From NCBI GenBank assembly GCA_010094025.1, contig ML991794.1, forward strand, positions 124,001 through 188,000: a stretch of DNA of 64,000 nucleotides. The letters are read 5' to 3'. Below are positions 46,123 to 58,047 of this stretch, one piece after another. Within the stretch, counting starts at the first letter, position 1, and each line of letters starts with the position of its first letter. The notes beneath the pieces are model-generated. The model made no database searches, had not been told where the DNA came from, and saw only the letters and a list, made by a program, of their open reading frames with translations. The translations under genes were made by a program, and so were the position numbers. Source of the stretch: Viridothelium virens. Lineage: Eukaryota > Ascomycota > Dothideomycetes > Trypetheliales > Trypetheliaceae.

Positions 46123-46940
46123 ATGCCTGAGCAGAACTGGCTCAACCGCCAAGTCCAGAACGGCGTCGCCGGCGTGGGCAGATTCGCCGGTAATGCAGTC
46201 AACACAGTCGGCAACGGTGTCTCCAACGCTGGCAAAGGCGTTGGAAACAGGTATGTCTCGGATTTTTTTTTTTTTTTTTTTTGAACCTACTGCGCTCAGA
46301 GCTCAAATGCCCCGAACCGCCTACGTTCCGCACTGGTCCCGTCGTAAGACATTTGTGTCATGAGCGTCTTTTTGATCTTTGCTCAAGCCTTGCGCCGCGG
46401 CTGAGTGGCAAACCCCTAATTCTCGACACGGATAAATCATTTGCAAAACCATGTTGGGAAATACAAGCTCTGTGCCTGTCTCCTGCATTCATCATGCCGA
46501 CTGTCGATTCTACGCCAATCCTACCCTGTCTCCAGTTCATCTGCAAGGGATCGATAATCAAGTAGCCGGATCTTCCGGGCTACCCAGTGCTTCTAGGCAC
46601 CTATTGTCTTCCTCTGACCTTGTCCAGCCTGGTCATTATCTTCCCCATGCTCCCTCCCCCCTTTCTCGTCAATCCCCGGCCCATTATCCTCCTTTGGTTC
46701 TCTCGTCACTGACCACCTGTCTCGAACAGCATATCGCAAGCGACCTCAGGCTGGGGCGACGGCGTCCGCTCTTATGGCAACAATATCAAAGACGCGTCAA
46801 ACGCTTCAGGACCCCGCGCCCCAACGGCAAACAATCCTTTGGGCATGAGGGGTCAGGCAATAGGTGCTACTGGTGGAAGGCCTGCAGGGAGAGCTGGCGC
46901 AAAGGGCGCACAGAGCGCTGGTAACCCTCTGGGCTTGTGA
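46123..46940 (+). CDS. Small glycine/asparagine-rich protein with amphipathic repeats, unknown function
   Basis: Exons 46123-46250 and 46730-46940 give 112 residues. The 479-nt intron (GTATGT to GAACAG) is long for this genome and starts with a run of 20 T at 46263-46282. The N-terminal half has a repeated Gly-Val/Asn pattern (VQNGVAGVGRFAGNAVNTVG, then NGVSNAGKGVGNSISQ) that could form an amphipathic helix binding lipid, as 11-residue repeats in LEA-like proteins do. The C-terminal half is disordered and rich in Gly, Ala and Asn, ending NPLGL. There is no signal peptide and no cysteine. I recall similar short proteins in other ascomycetes but no assigned role. Confidence 0.7.
46263..46282. 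repeat. Homopolymer run of 20 T inside an intron
   Basis: A perfect T20 run starts 12 bases after the donor of the 479-nt intron of the small glycine-rich protein gene. It may be a simple slippage tract, or the poly(A) tail of an old retroposed insertion in the opposite orientation. No target-site duplication was identified. Confidence 0.5.
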
Positions 46941-49900
46941 TCTAAACGCCGAGTCTCTTGACTCCGAGAGGGAAATATCGATTACGAAAGACATAGCGTG
47001 AGAAAGAGATGATTATATGATCTAGCCGAAGAGCCTACCAATATGCTGGATGATAGGTGCTGCTTACTTGTTCTAGATGGACGAGGACATTGATGAAAGC
47101 GCTTTATGGTCAAATGCAATGTCTCGCATGCTTTTGTACGAAATATTGGTTGTATGTTTCTATTACTTTAGTGCAACTTAATGCCCAATCAAGTTCGTGA
47201 CATGTAATCGTTGATCTGCATTGGATTATATCACCACCCATAGAATCCAGAGTAAAAGTATGATAACTATATGAAAAATGCAGGAGATTCGGATTTGCGG
47301 GCAACATCCTTTCCTAAATGACTGGGACTCTTTCAGCCCTACCTATTCGGCTATGCCAGATCGAAAATGAGTTATGAGGAGGATAGAGACACCCAGCTAA
47401 AATTCCACAGGTCTTTCAAACGTGATGTAGACGTCAAAAGAGCAGATGGTAAAGGATGGGCTGTTGTCTGAGGTACTAGCGTCAGTCAGTATTGACGTCC
47501 TGATCGCGTGCACTTTTGCTTGAAGGAGCCTCCCGCTCTGGTGTATCGATTTGCTATTGTTCTCTCGGCTATGGTATGAGAAGGATTTGCAAAGGCCCTG
47601 AAAGCGTAAAATGGCAAATTTCCGAGGTTGAAATAAACCCATTTCTTCAAGAACAGGGGCGCCGGTCTAAAATTGATCGACTACTTGCACATTGTGCCTC
47701 TCCGAGTTCGCGGATGGAGACACAGCAGTTCGATCGAGACGATCCGATCGCCTATCTCCGATTCATGGATCTACTCGATACTGTACGATCTTACTGAGAT
47801 GCCGAGGCTTGCATGCGTCCTTGTGCAGCCACGTTGTCCTCCAGACTACAACCAGGTAATATACCTCGACGAGTCTCTGATTGTGCAAGCTCGATGACCT
47901 GGGCGTGCATGCAGCTTGTCTCCGGGGCGCCAGACCATGGAATACAGTGGATAGCGTCTCGAATATGGGAACAGTCCACGTGCTCAAACACATATACTGG
48001 GCTTTCAACAAGGTTCTAGACGTAATGGGGAGTGGGAGTCGTAATCCGCAGTGCCTGACGTCCGCAACGGTGCTTGCTACCGCTCATTATCACTGATCGA
48101 ATGTATGGATTTGCGTCAAGGCAACGGCAACACATCCGGAGGACGTACTTGGCAAGCCAGGGTATGAGCCAATAGAAGCATCGGTACCTCTCCTTCCTAG
48201 CCCTAGCAAAGAAGGTGGTAAAGTGAGGCAATGGTGTTTTCAAGGCGTCGGAGTTCCTACAGATGGGCATGGCCCGAATCGATCACCTAAAGGAAATTGT
48301 GAAACATCATACGGAGTACTGGTGATACTTACACGCGGTCGAAGATTCCTCACCCGCAGCTCTCCGCAAATGCAATAACTCTTGGATCTGTATTGGTGGA
48401 GATCGCTGTAGACCGAGGCAATTACAAGTATGGCAGCTGGCCTTCGCATGATGTGGGCGGCAGTAGTGTGATACACAAGATTACCCCGTAAGCCTTGGTA
48501 ATTGTCATTTCGGTCTGGATGAATTCGAGAGTGCCACCGTATGTGTCTCCAGAAGTCCACCCGGAGAGGCGTTCAAAATTGGACGAGGTCGGCTATCATT
48601 TGGGCTTGACCGCGATTTTCAAACCCTCTGGAAGCGGTTAGAGTACGGGATACTCCGTACCTTCCTCTCGAATTTTCCTGCCGAGCCGAAGAACATCCGC
48701 ATCAGTGTCGATGGTCGGAGTACCACATATTCACCTAGGCACTCTAGCATTACTATACCAAAAGGGTTTCAGTCGGAGCTAGCTCGTTAAATTCTGTGAA
48801 ACAATTTTTCAAATACCGACGGGGTTTGCTCAACATCGGTAAGGTAAGCTGCAGAAGCTGCTATTTAGACCCCGTCCAACGTTTCATCTAGCCCTACAAT
48901 AGCCTGAAACGCCTCGTGGAGAAAAGGAGATGCAGGGATTTCGTTGATAGTTTACTGCAGGTGCAGCTCTCAATGAAAGCACGCTGCTCACGCGAAACAC
49001 ATATGGACTGTGACCGACTTCAATAAAATTTCTAGACGCATCTTGAATGTGATCCGTCTTGCAGCAAGGCGATGAGCTCTTTCCTGCAAGGGTCGGGAGA
49101 CTCGCAGCCCTAGTGCGGATCATGGGTAGCCTGACGAGACTGACAAAGTCTTCTGAAAGAAGCTCAGACCTTATTCGAAAGACATCCTAACTCAATCGCA
49201 TCCTGCCGTTGTGTGGTTGAATGTTGACTTATTGTCTAGAACGAGTCTCAAGTCGTATAATATTCCGTCTTCGAGACGCGTTCGGACATTTGATTAAGGT
49301 TGCAGCATCTGTGTGGGCATGCAGGCGCCTGGCTGCCGACCGCTAAGAAAATCGCGGCGGTGTGGCCTGCCAATGGCTGTACAGCGATCACATATCTGTT
49401 TGGCTTACGAGAGACAATGATGGCCTTGAACGATAGAAGACGAGATCCTCCATCACTGATCTGCACAAGCTGCTTTGCGATTGGATCGCTTTCACTTGTC
49501 CGTAGCTAGTGGGATCCTGCGGGAAGTATCATTGCGGTCCGTTTCGCGTGGGCTGCCTGATGTAATTACGTCTCACGCAGTGCGGCAGTGGAAGGAAGAG
49601 GCGTAAGATCGATTTGTTCGGGGGCCAACACCGGCATGTCTTGCATGCAATAATGCAAAGGAGATTAAGCCAACACTCGACCACAGAGACGCGGTTCCGT
49701 AAGGCCATCGACAGCAAGTGGTGTCTACAAAGAAAGACGGCCTCACCGAGGATGAAAAGTAATCATTTAGTTATCTTCGACCGAAGTCTGCTGTGTGTCA
49801 CATTTGAGGTCCACATGCAGGCTTCCACATCCAAAACGTGGAGTAATGGCCTTTGCTGGGCAAGACCGTTCGTGGATCATGTTCATGGCGTGACAACAGG

Positions 49901-51539
49901 CAGCAAACTTTCAAAGAAAGGGACAGCTTCCCTTGGTCATAGCGCAGTTGCTTGCATCCCTTGTCATGGCGTCACTTGGCGTAATGCTCATGGAAACCCT
50001 GTACAGGGGCACGAGGGAAAAAAGTCTAAGATTAGCGCCTTGGGTGATTTTCGCTGACTGCCTTCTAGCCATCGTTTCGTCTGCGGAATTCTCCAGGCCC
50101 GAGAAGAGGGGCGGAGCAGCTCACCAAAGGCCCTTAGTCACCGAGGTGATCAATTGATCGCAAAGGGATACGGATGAGGAGCAGATATACAAATGCTGAC
50201 AGACTGCGAGCGCTCCAATAGGATAATGGGAGAGCAGACGAGGAGATAGTGGCAAGATGAGCGATTTGTGATGTGATGCGAACATCCAACAGCCTGGGAA
50301 GGTGGAGGAGGAGGATGTTTGAAGGATGTGTTTGGGCCATGGGCACCATGGGGTTGGGAGGGTGGAGGAGTGGGTGGGAGGTGGGAGGCCGTGGAGAGAA
50401 GACCAAAAATGGAGAAGGTGGAGGCGCGAGAAGGTCAAGGCGCCGTGACATGCAGACCGTGATCAGCCATGAGCCCCCTGGCTGGGTCCATTGGGTCGCC
50501 TCCGGATTTGTGATCCCAGTTGCGCCGCTAAGGCATCTTCGTTCAATGCGGCGTACTTTTCCAGCCGTTCCTGACATGACTTCTGTTGCCCACTCCACCC
50601 ACTCAGCGACCACTGTGCCCCGTCGCCTACTGCTCTTCTCCGCCTAATCCGTCCCCTGCTATGATCTTGTCGCGCGACTGGCTGCATTCACGGCGCATCC
50701 GATGCAGATCGCCCTAGCACAGCTGCGTCTGCCCTAGCCCATCCCCCTGGCACCGCGACTTCGATCAATCGTGCCTGTAGAACGAACAGCACCTCACCGG
50801 CGAGGCTTATTGCCAGCTGGGAGAGTCGACGGGGGCGCCTGTCCCACCATAGGGAAGCGACAGAGCCAGATGGGGGCTAGACGCTATGTCTGGGCCGTCG
50901 AGCTCTGTGGGGACGGACAAGAGACGAAAATGCTATCCTAACCTTTTGGGCATGGCGATAGGTACACGCTTTTATGTACTAAACTAACTCCCAAGAGCCG
51001 GCGGCCTGGGCGGCCGTAGAAGTTTCTTTTCGTTGCCTTAATATCTCCTCCACGTTTTATCCCGCAAAAAGTCGCAATCTTGCATGCTTCCTTCTCCTCT
51101 CTAGGTCTTTCCTCCGGCTGCTCTTTTACTCACTAAATTACTCTATCTGTGCTCCACGCTGATCTTCTGCGCCGTATCATCTTTCGTTACCCCTTCCATC
51201 TCTGCCCCACCGTATTCACCCACTCGGGTTTACCTCCTGGAAAACACTCAGACTCTGAACTGTTCACTCTCTATCCAGTTTCATCTGTGCTTGACGCCGG
51301 TTTTAAAACATCATCGAATAACACACCATCGGTTAGAGTCATACTTCCAGTGTGAGCTCATTCTCTACGGCAGACCGGGCTATACACCGGGGTTTCCTTC
51401 TTAATGCCTTGATCTGCCTATTGCAGATAGCCAGCTTTTCTGGCCCCACGTTTGAACTTGATGGTTTAGAATACTATATACATTAAGACCGCTTGCGGCT
51501 CTCTTCTGAGGAACGTATTCGTCGTGAACCAAATCCATC
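46941..51539. other. 4.6-kb gene-poor region, no confident gene
   Basis: The longest stretch without a recognisable gene. Short frames occur on both strands. The most gene-like lie on the minus strand between 47397 and 48560, where a 100-codon frame (MDFWRHIRWHSRIHPDRNDN onward) ends at a good GTAAGT donor followed 46 nt later by a TTTAG acceptor, but I could not carry a frame onward into any known family. At 50240-50700 the plus strand is very G-rich. 50980-51539 is the likely promoter and 5' leader of the GPCR gene. No tRNA, rRNA or intact transposon is seen. Confidence 0.5.
50350..50385 (+). other. G-run cluster, possible G-quadruplex
   Basis: Six runs of three or four G (50350-50353, 50356-50358, 50360-50362, 50372-50374, 50376-50378 and 50383-50385) with loops of 1, 1, 2, 4 and 9 nt. 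It could fold as a G-quadruplex in single-stranded DNA or RNA. It lies about 1.15 kb upstream of the GPCR start. Confidence 0.4.
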
Positions 51540-53564
51540 ATGGCAACTCCACCAGTATCTCCATATCAAGGCGTTTGTCCAACACCGTTCTTACAAGAAT
51601 CGTTATTTCCCAATAGCGGAGGATGTACGTCACGAAACCACAAAAACAGACTCATACCTTGCTCACTAAATATTAGCGATTGCGAATCGATTTTGTGCGC
51701 CTTTGTCACTCACTGATCAAGCTGCACCGTCATGTTGTCTACCTTGCCCGACCACAGAATGGCTCTACCCTCCCAGTAAGCTCGATCACAAACCCATATT
51801 AGGTTCCCATGACTAATTCCCTCCAGGTTTTTCGACGTGGTATAAAGTAGCAGAATGGTTGAATGTCGGCACTCTGACTGTCGTCTTCCTCCTGGGCATT
51901 TCCTACCTTGTGCTTCCCGCTGAAGCTACACGACGGCACTACCTCAGTGTGTCATTGTTGATCCCGATTGCGATGATCACAGTAGGCTTCCATTCCATGT
52001 CTTATTCGTTATCGACCTACTAACCGGACCAAAGCTCGGATTTATCATACCACTGGCCGTCAAACCAAACAAATGCTATAATGAAATCACGCCTAATGAC
52101 ATGTATACAAGCTTGACTTGCGCATGGTCCGGCGCCTTCCTTTTGGGTGGGGCCATCGGTAGTGTATCGTGGAGTAGGTTTTTACATTCAGTATAGTCAT
52201 TCCAGTCTTACTGACACCTTCAGTCTGCGTTCGGGCTGTCTACATGCATTTGCAAATAGTGTGGGACATAAATCCCGGAACACGATTTTTCTATGCCTCT
52301 CAAGTTCTCGGCTGGGGAATCCCTGCAATCCTCTTCACAGCTACTATCACAGTCACTGGCGTCTCCTTTCGTCTCGGTGATCAATGTCACATTAATCACG
52401 AGCACTCAGTCGCGGTGTTCTGGGGTCCATTGCTTGGGTTCGCCAGCCTTGCGATGATCATGCAGATTGCAACGTAAGGTAACATTGCTTCTGTGCCACC
52501 CCACACAAACTAACCCAATCTGCAGATTTGCATATTGTCTCAAGGTCTACCTGCTTCATTTCTGGGCCGACGACAGTATGTCTACCGAAAACAGTTCGAG
52601 CTTGCCGTCGTACACCGCTAGTTTGCGAACGCAGTCAGCCAAGGCAGTCTACCGTCGTGTGATGAAAGTATTGTGGCTCCAATGGCGGGGAATGGCTATT
52701 GTTTGTGCTTTGATCTGTGATGTGGTTGCATTCGCTGTCGTCTTCATACAGCTAGATCAGACCCAGGAGAAAATCACAAATGGCCGAAGTGGAGAAAAAA
52801 CACTGGATTGGCTCATGTGCATCATCGAGTCTGGCGGAGATCGCACCAAGTGCTACGCATTAGCAAACGAATTCATGGTCAAGGAGGCGACGATTGTCGC
52901 CATTCTGGTTCTACTTTCGGTAAGCATTCGGGTGTCATGTTGGACAGAATAAATGTAACCATTCTGACCGCTTTGTTAGATAAGCGGCCTACAAAGCTGC
53001 GGCCTCCTCTACCGGAATTCCATTGCTCAGGGCTGGAAAGAGCTTCTCTGGAGGATGAATCCGCACAAGAATCATGAGTTTGTCTCCTTGGATGCACTGA
53101 CCAATCCTTCTACAGCTGGCACCCCTGAACCTCTCAAAGACTTCAAATCTACTACCCCGGCCAGAGCTCCCACCTCACCTCCCACTTATGAGAACATTCT
53201 TCGCATTGGAAGCCCGCATCCGATACCGGCAGAACACTTGCAAGGTACCGATTTCAAAGACCCCAACAAGGTTGCTACAACGTTGATCACGACCCAAGAG
53301 ATTAATTCACCCTCATCGAGCTATGCAAGCCCTGTGGGAAGCGTCTCAAGGAGAGGGACGGACACACCCGAATTCTTCCGGAGGAGTGAAGAACGAACGT
53401 ATCGCAGCCCCAGCATGAGTTTCTCTACACCACGAACACCCGGTGGTGGTCGAGTGAGCGATGTAGGGCGCGGAGACTTTGATCTACGGACTCCTGCAGC
53501 AAGAGGAGGACTGGGATTACACCCTCCAATAGAAGATGACCCTGACGTGGGTGGAAGGATTTGA
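51540..53564 (+). CDS. Frizzled/Smoothened-like seven-helix G-protein-coupled receptor
   Basis: Seven exons, 51540-51624, 51677-51775, 51827-51981, 52035-52173, 52224-52473, 52526-52919 and 52980-53564, with introns of 50-60 nt, give 568 residues. The N-terminus is short, extracellular and Cys-rich (NRFCAPLSLTDQAAPSCCLP, then CPTTEWLYP). Seven hydrophobic segments follow, among them VAEWLNVGTLTVVFLLGISY, LIPIAMITLGFIIPLAV, GAFLLGGAIGSVSWICVRAV, GIPAILFTATITVTGVSF, FWGPLLGFASLAMIMQIA, MAIVCALICDVVAFAVVFIQ and ATIVAILVLLSISG. The SWICVRAVYMHLQIVWD segment after helix 3 and the overall plan match the Frizzled-like receptors of ascomycetes. The 180-residue C-terminal tail is Ser/Thr/Pro-rich and presumably cytosolic. 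Ligand and G-protein partner are unknown. Confidence 0.85.
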
Positions 53565-54655
53565 TTGATACCGGATCGGCTTGCTCCACTCGTCTACACC
53601 AAAAGCTGTTGTACCCCAAAAGCTTGTGTCTTGTTACAAAACTCCAAAAGAATCAGGCGTGTAGTCTTGTACGTTGTATTCATGAGGTCTTTAGCGCTGG
53701 TGTTCTGGCTGTAACCATATCAAGATGTATCTCGGTCTTAGGATGGGCACAGAATGGGGTTTGGAGGATTTCTATTCTATTCTCTCGTTAATACCCGGTA
53801 TCAATACCGAGCTTTAGAGAGGCTCATGTAAATAATCACCTCACGCAAGAGACTCGTGCTCTTCGTAATCAGTAGTCATACTGTATAGATATCGACTTCT
53901 ACAAGGATCTAGGAAGACAAGCCGCCGTGAAATGGTCCCAGTGTCACAATGTCATGATCAATTTAAATTGAACGCTAAGAATTTCTGGCCACCAACGGCG
54001 AAATTCATGGGATGACCCCCCACGCCCCGAATTGACACGTCCTTGTCGTTTCGACTTATCTCTGACATCTAACGCACTACTTAGCACCTCACACTCTCTA
54101 TCAACCACACACATCGTCATTCCCCCATTCTCCGCGCATGGCCAGTTCACATCCGGAAAGTCCAGCTTCTGCTCTTGATTCATGGAGCGTAAGAGGTGGC
54201 TGTAGCCAGGCAGCTCGCGAGATTGATAGATCTGCAGACACCCTCATGGCAACCTTCCAGACCGTGCTTACGAATTCAGGAGTAACAATTTGTGGGAATA
54301 ACCGTTTCGAATTTATTAAACAGAGATTCTGGTTGGTTGAAGATGGCGAATAGGGGAAGATAAGAGATTAATTTTACTTTTAGATAAGAGGTAGATGGTG
54401 GAGATCCGTGGCTTGAGGAGCCGAGGATAAGGGAGAAGGTTAGGCAATAATTTAGCAGGATGGCGGACATGGGAAGGTTGGTGGCTTGCAGTGACAGTTC
54501 GGTGGATCTGCAAGTAGGACGGAAGGTAATGCTCCTCGCACGGAGCATCATCAGAAGCAATTCCAGTCAAAACGAATCGCCCTTTGCATGGTATCCCACT
54601 GAAATTATTCGTACGGACGATCGCAGCCGATTATGAACTCTTACCTCCTGAACGC
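53565..54655. other. Convergent intergenic region
   Basis: 1.09 kb between the stop codons of the GPCR and dehydrogenase genes. It has some AT-rich parts (around 54290-54380) and only short frames without family resemblance. Nothing further is seen. Confidence 0.5.
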
Positions 54656-55735
54656 TCAGTAACCTCGACCCCTGTTCACAACATTCAACAACTTCTCGCC
54701 TTTCTGCCATCTCTTCAAGTTCTCCCCAAGTAACAAGAATGCCCGGTCGGTATATGCCTCTCCTATACCACTGACATGCGGCGTTACGATCGCGTTATCC
54801 AAATCCCACAACTCACTGTCTTCAGGCAACGGCTCTGGATCCGTTACATCTAGTGCTGCTGCTCTTAGCTCGCCTCCCTTCAATGCGGAGATCAAGGCTT
54901 CAGTATCCACAATCTTTCCCCTCGCAATATTCAGCAGAAGCGGTGGCTTCCCATTCTTGCCCAAGATCTCAAACTCCTCCTTTCCCAACATCTTCTCCGT
55001 ATCCTTCGTCAACGGCACGCTTACCAACAGCAAATCCAAGTCCTGCCTCAAAAACTTGTGCAGATTCTCCTTGTCCAATCCCGAATACCACTCCTTCGGT
55101 ATCTCTCCCTCTGGATCTCCTAACCCTGGCAAGATGAAGCCATTATCTCGCCTCTTCTCCTTCGTATTTTTGGGCGTTGCCGTATACGCCAGCACCTCCA
55201 TTCCCATACTTTGCCCCGCACGCGCAACCTGACGTCCAATGCTTCCATAGCCGAGCACACCAAGTCGCTGGCCTACAAGATCATTGACATGATGGTAGTC
55301 GTCGTCTTGTCCCCGCTTGCCCCACTTGTGCTGTTTCTGCAGTTCGTACAGCTGCTTGTATTTGTGGTTCGTGATAAGCGTGGTCATGATGGCCCACTCA
55401 GCGATTTGGGGGCCATGAATGCCGCTCATAGTGGTGAAAAGGACGTCTGTGTCGCGGTAGATAGGCTTGTTCGCGAGACGATCGGTGCCGGCGCTGAAAA
55501 CTTGAATCCATTTGAGATTGGGCGCATCGGAGGTATCTTGGGGGAAGGTGCCGAGGGTGACGAGGATGGTAGCAGATTTGAAGATCTCGGAGGCGATAGT
55601 CGCTCTGTTGCTGCTGGTCTCGTACCAGGTGAAAGCGTAGGCAGGGTATTCTTTTCGGAGTTTATCGAGGAGGGCTTTGGGTTCGGGATAAGGGAGGGTG
55701 AACAGGATTTGCTCCATAGCTTCGCCGCCTCCCAT
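54656..55735 (-). CDS. NAD(P)-dependent D-2-hydroxyacid dehydrogenase
   Basis: A single exon of 359 residues from the ATG at 55735 (MGGGEAMEQILFTLPYPEP); the longer upstream frame starts at GTG and was not used. The Rossmann dinucleotide motif GYGSIG (about 162-167) follows the LVGQRLGVL strand. The catalytic triad of the family is present: Arg272 (NIARGKIVD), Glu301 (DPEPLPEDS) and His320 (TPHVSGIGEA). The enzyme would reduce a 2-keto acid such as glyoxylate, hydroxypyruvate or another keto acid to the D-hydroxy acid. The substrate cannot be told from sequence. The promoter region of 630 bp is shared with the divergent hydrolase gene. Confidence 0.93.
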   Translation of the reverse strand: MGGGEAMEQILFTLPYPEPKALLDKLRKEYPAYAFTWYETSSNRATIASEIFKSATILVTLGTFPQDTSDAPNLKWIQVFSAGTDRLANKPIYRDTDVLFTTMSGIHGPQIAEWAIMTTLITNHKYKQLYELQKQHKWGKRGQDDDYHHVNDLVGQRLGVLGYGSIGRQVARAGQSMGMEVLAYTATPKNTKEKRRDNGFILPGLGDPEGEIPKEWYSGLDKENLHKFLRQDLDLLLVSVPLTKDTEKMLGKEEFEILGKNGKPPLLLNIARGKIVDTEALISALKGGELRAAALDVTDPEPLPEDSELWDLDNAIVTPHVSGIGEAYTDRAFLLLGENLKRWQKGEKLLNVVNRGRGY

Positions 55736-56365
55736 CTTGAAAGTTACCGTAGTATAGACCTCACGAAGGAATTTGAAGAACTGTGCAGGCCGTGGGGTAA
55801 ACAAACGCGCAAAAGGAACGTGGAGCACGAAAGTTCAAGTTACGATGACGGCATGACAAGTACTTGCATTATCTGATACCGGATCGGCACGTCCCACACT
55901 TTGGACTTGCTTGTGACCGCTAAGATACTTATTCATTGTCTTCCTGGTCCGTATGCGAGGCGACGTAGAAATATGCCGAGTGGTTCTACTATGCAAGCTC
56001 TGTCAAGAGGGAGAATAGGTGAATAGGGGACGAGTACCGACCTCCTCCACTTCGTCATCACATCATCTCTACTGCCCTCTTCCTCTATCCTAGACAGGGT
56101 ACTCTTTCCTGAGTAACTATTCCAACAGAACTGCAGCTAAAATGGCCAGTCACCATGAATCAACTTGTCCATTCGTTAAAATGAAACATCCTGGCAAAGC
56201 CAAAAGCGCCGAGCTATTTCAACCTCGGCATGAACGTGACAAGTGCTGCATCCGTAGGTAGCTATAACGACATAGCCCATGAGCATCACAATGGTAAATC
56301 CAGATTTTGATTTCATTAATATCTCCTAATCGGGTTTCTTCTACATCTGTTCAATCAATCTCAAA
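55736..56365. other. Shared promoter region of dehydrogenase and hydrolase genes
   Basis: 630 bp between divergent start codons. No binding site I can name and no additional gene. Confidence 0.45.
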
Positions 56366-57621
56366 ATGGCCACGCAAAAGAAGGAATCAGATGATGTGAG
56401 CATTCTCGGCCTTCTCCCTGTCTTCCTAAAAATCAGTATGTCAAACCATCCTATATTCCCTATCTCCAACAACTCATCTAATCGCCCTTCCCACCTCCAG
56501 CCCTCGCTCTTGACTACCGCCTCCTCATCTCCCCCTTCCGCGGCACCAAATCCAAAGCCCGTACCTACCGCCGCGACGTCTCCTACGCCACCCTCCGCAG
56601 CATCCTCTCCAACCTCAGCGCCCTCCAAGGCCAACGCCTCACCCCAAGCACCACGCAAATCTACGAACGCATCGCCCGCGCCCGCAACACCACCCCGACC
56701 TCCATCGACCTCGGCGCCGGCGCCTCCGCCCACTGGATCGGCCCCCGCAGCGCCAAACACGTGCTTCTCTACTTCCACGGCGGCGGCTACATCGCAGCAG
56801 CGTCTCCCGGCCACATGAAATACCAATTCGATCTGCAGCGCGCGCTCAGCCGGTCGGACTGTGACGTCGCGATTCTGAGTCTCAGCTACACGCTTGCGCC
56901 GGGCGCGACGTATCCGACGCAGCTGGCGCAGGCGGTCAGCGCGCTGCGGTATCTGCTGGCGGCGGAGAACCGAGCGCCGGAGACGGTGCTGCTGGGGGGC
57001 GACTCCGCGGGTGGGAATCTCGCGTGTGCGGTGTTGCTGCATTTGGCAAGGGCGCATCCGGATCAGAGTGTAGAGCCGTTGGAGCTGGGTGAGGGGAGGA
57101 GGTTGAGGGGGGCGGTGCTGATCAGTCCATGGGTGGATTTCGCGACGGGGGAGGAGAGTTTTGAGCGGAATAAGGAGACGGATTATTTGTCGATTCGGGC
57201 GCTGGATCGGGCGAGTAGCACGTTTGTGGGGTTGGGTGGGAAGAGGGATATGTATTGTCATCCGAGTGAGGCGGAATCGGAAGCATGGAGGGATGTGGCG
57301 GGGAAGGTGGACGAGATCTTGATCTGGGGCGGAGGTGGGGAGATATTGATTGATGGAATTAGGAAGTTCGCGGGTATTGTCGAGAAGGGATTTGACTTGG
57401 CTCAGGATGCGGGTGTGGATAAGGAGACTGGCGTTGGAAGCAAAGAGGTGGAGGCTGAGGTTGGAAATGGAGGAAAGGAAGGGCACAGAGAAAAAAGAGT
57501 GAAATACGTGGAGACGCCAAGAATGGCTCACGAGGAGATGATCATTGATCGTGTGCTACGAATCAAGAAGAGGGAGCGAGGAGAGGCTGAGATTGAGAGC
57601 TGGTTGTCGAGTCGTCTTTGA
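56366..57621 (+). CDS. Alpha/beta hydrolase, hormone-sensitive-lipase/steryl-acetyl-hydrolase type
   Basis: Exons 56366-56435 and 56501-57621 (65-nt intron) give 396 residues. The oxyanion-hole motif HGGG is at about 116-119 (YFHGGGYIAAASPG), the nucleophile serine is 192 in GGDSAGG, the acid is at about 304-308 in GGGGEILIDG, and the histidine is about 367 in PRMAHEEMI. These are the marks of the alpha/beta hydrolase-3 (HSL) family. The N-terminal part (SILGLLPVFLK, then ALDYRLLISPF) contains a hydrophobic segment like the membrane anchor of fungal steryl acetyl hydrolases (Say1 type). A charged insert lies between the acid and the histidine. It is probably an ester hydrolase acting on lipid or xenobiotic esters at the ER. 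The substrate is inferred only. Confidence 0.88.
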
Positions 57622-58047
57622 CCATAGGCGCTGCGGGAACATCTACCAAGCAATGTTTTCTTCTAAGTTTGACGAAGCCGTAAGATACCAAATGTTTTCA
57701 AGTCTCTGGCCTAGCTCTGAAGCTGCTCTGGTTGTTGTTGGTGTGATCTTTACTATTCAATATCGGCATGGGATACTCTATCACTTAATCTCAAAGCTCA
57801 TTGAGGTACCCACGTTCAATACGCTGTGGGTCAAAACTTCTTGAATGGTCTTTGTTCAGTATCTTCATTATCAAGGAAATTTGTTTTTCTGCCTTCGCAA
57901 GGGAGTGGTGGGCAGCAAGTATGGCAGTCTGTCAAAGGCCAAACATGGGTTTCCTTTTCGTCGCATTTTATAGGTACCTTAAAATGTTAGCAGCCGACCG
58001 ACCCTTTACGCAAATACACTCATCCTCTCCAGGCCCTCTAGGGATTC
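57622..58047. other. Convergent intergenic region
   Basis: 426 bp of 3' sequence between the hydrolase and the minus-strand repeat-bearing gene. Nothing else is recognised. Confidence 0.5.

Noticed and set aside
49614-50057. 147-codon plus-strand frame
   Set aside because: Composition unlike a folded protein, no family and no supporting splice or promoter signals.
55211-55876. 221-codon plus-strand frame over the dehydrogenase
   Set aside because: Antisense to conserved Rossmann motifs; no similarity of its own.
56341-57531. 396-codon open frame antisense to the alpha/beta hydrolase
   Set aside because: Arg/His/Gln-rich product with no family resemblance. The sense strand has full catalytic motifs, so this is a by-product of GC-biased third positions.
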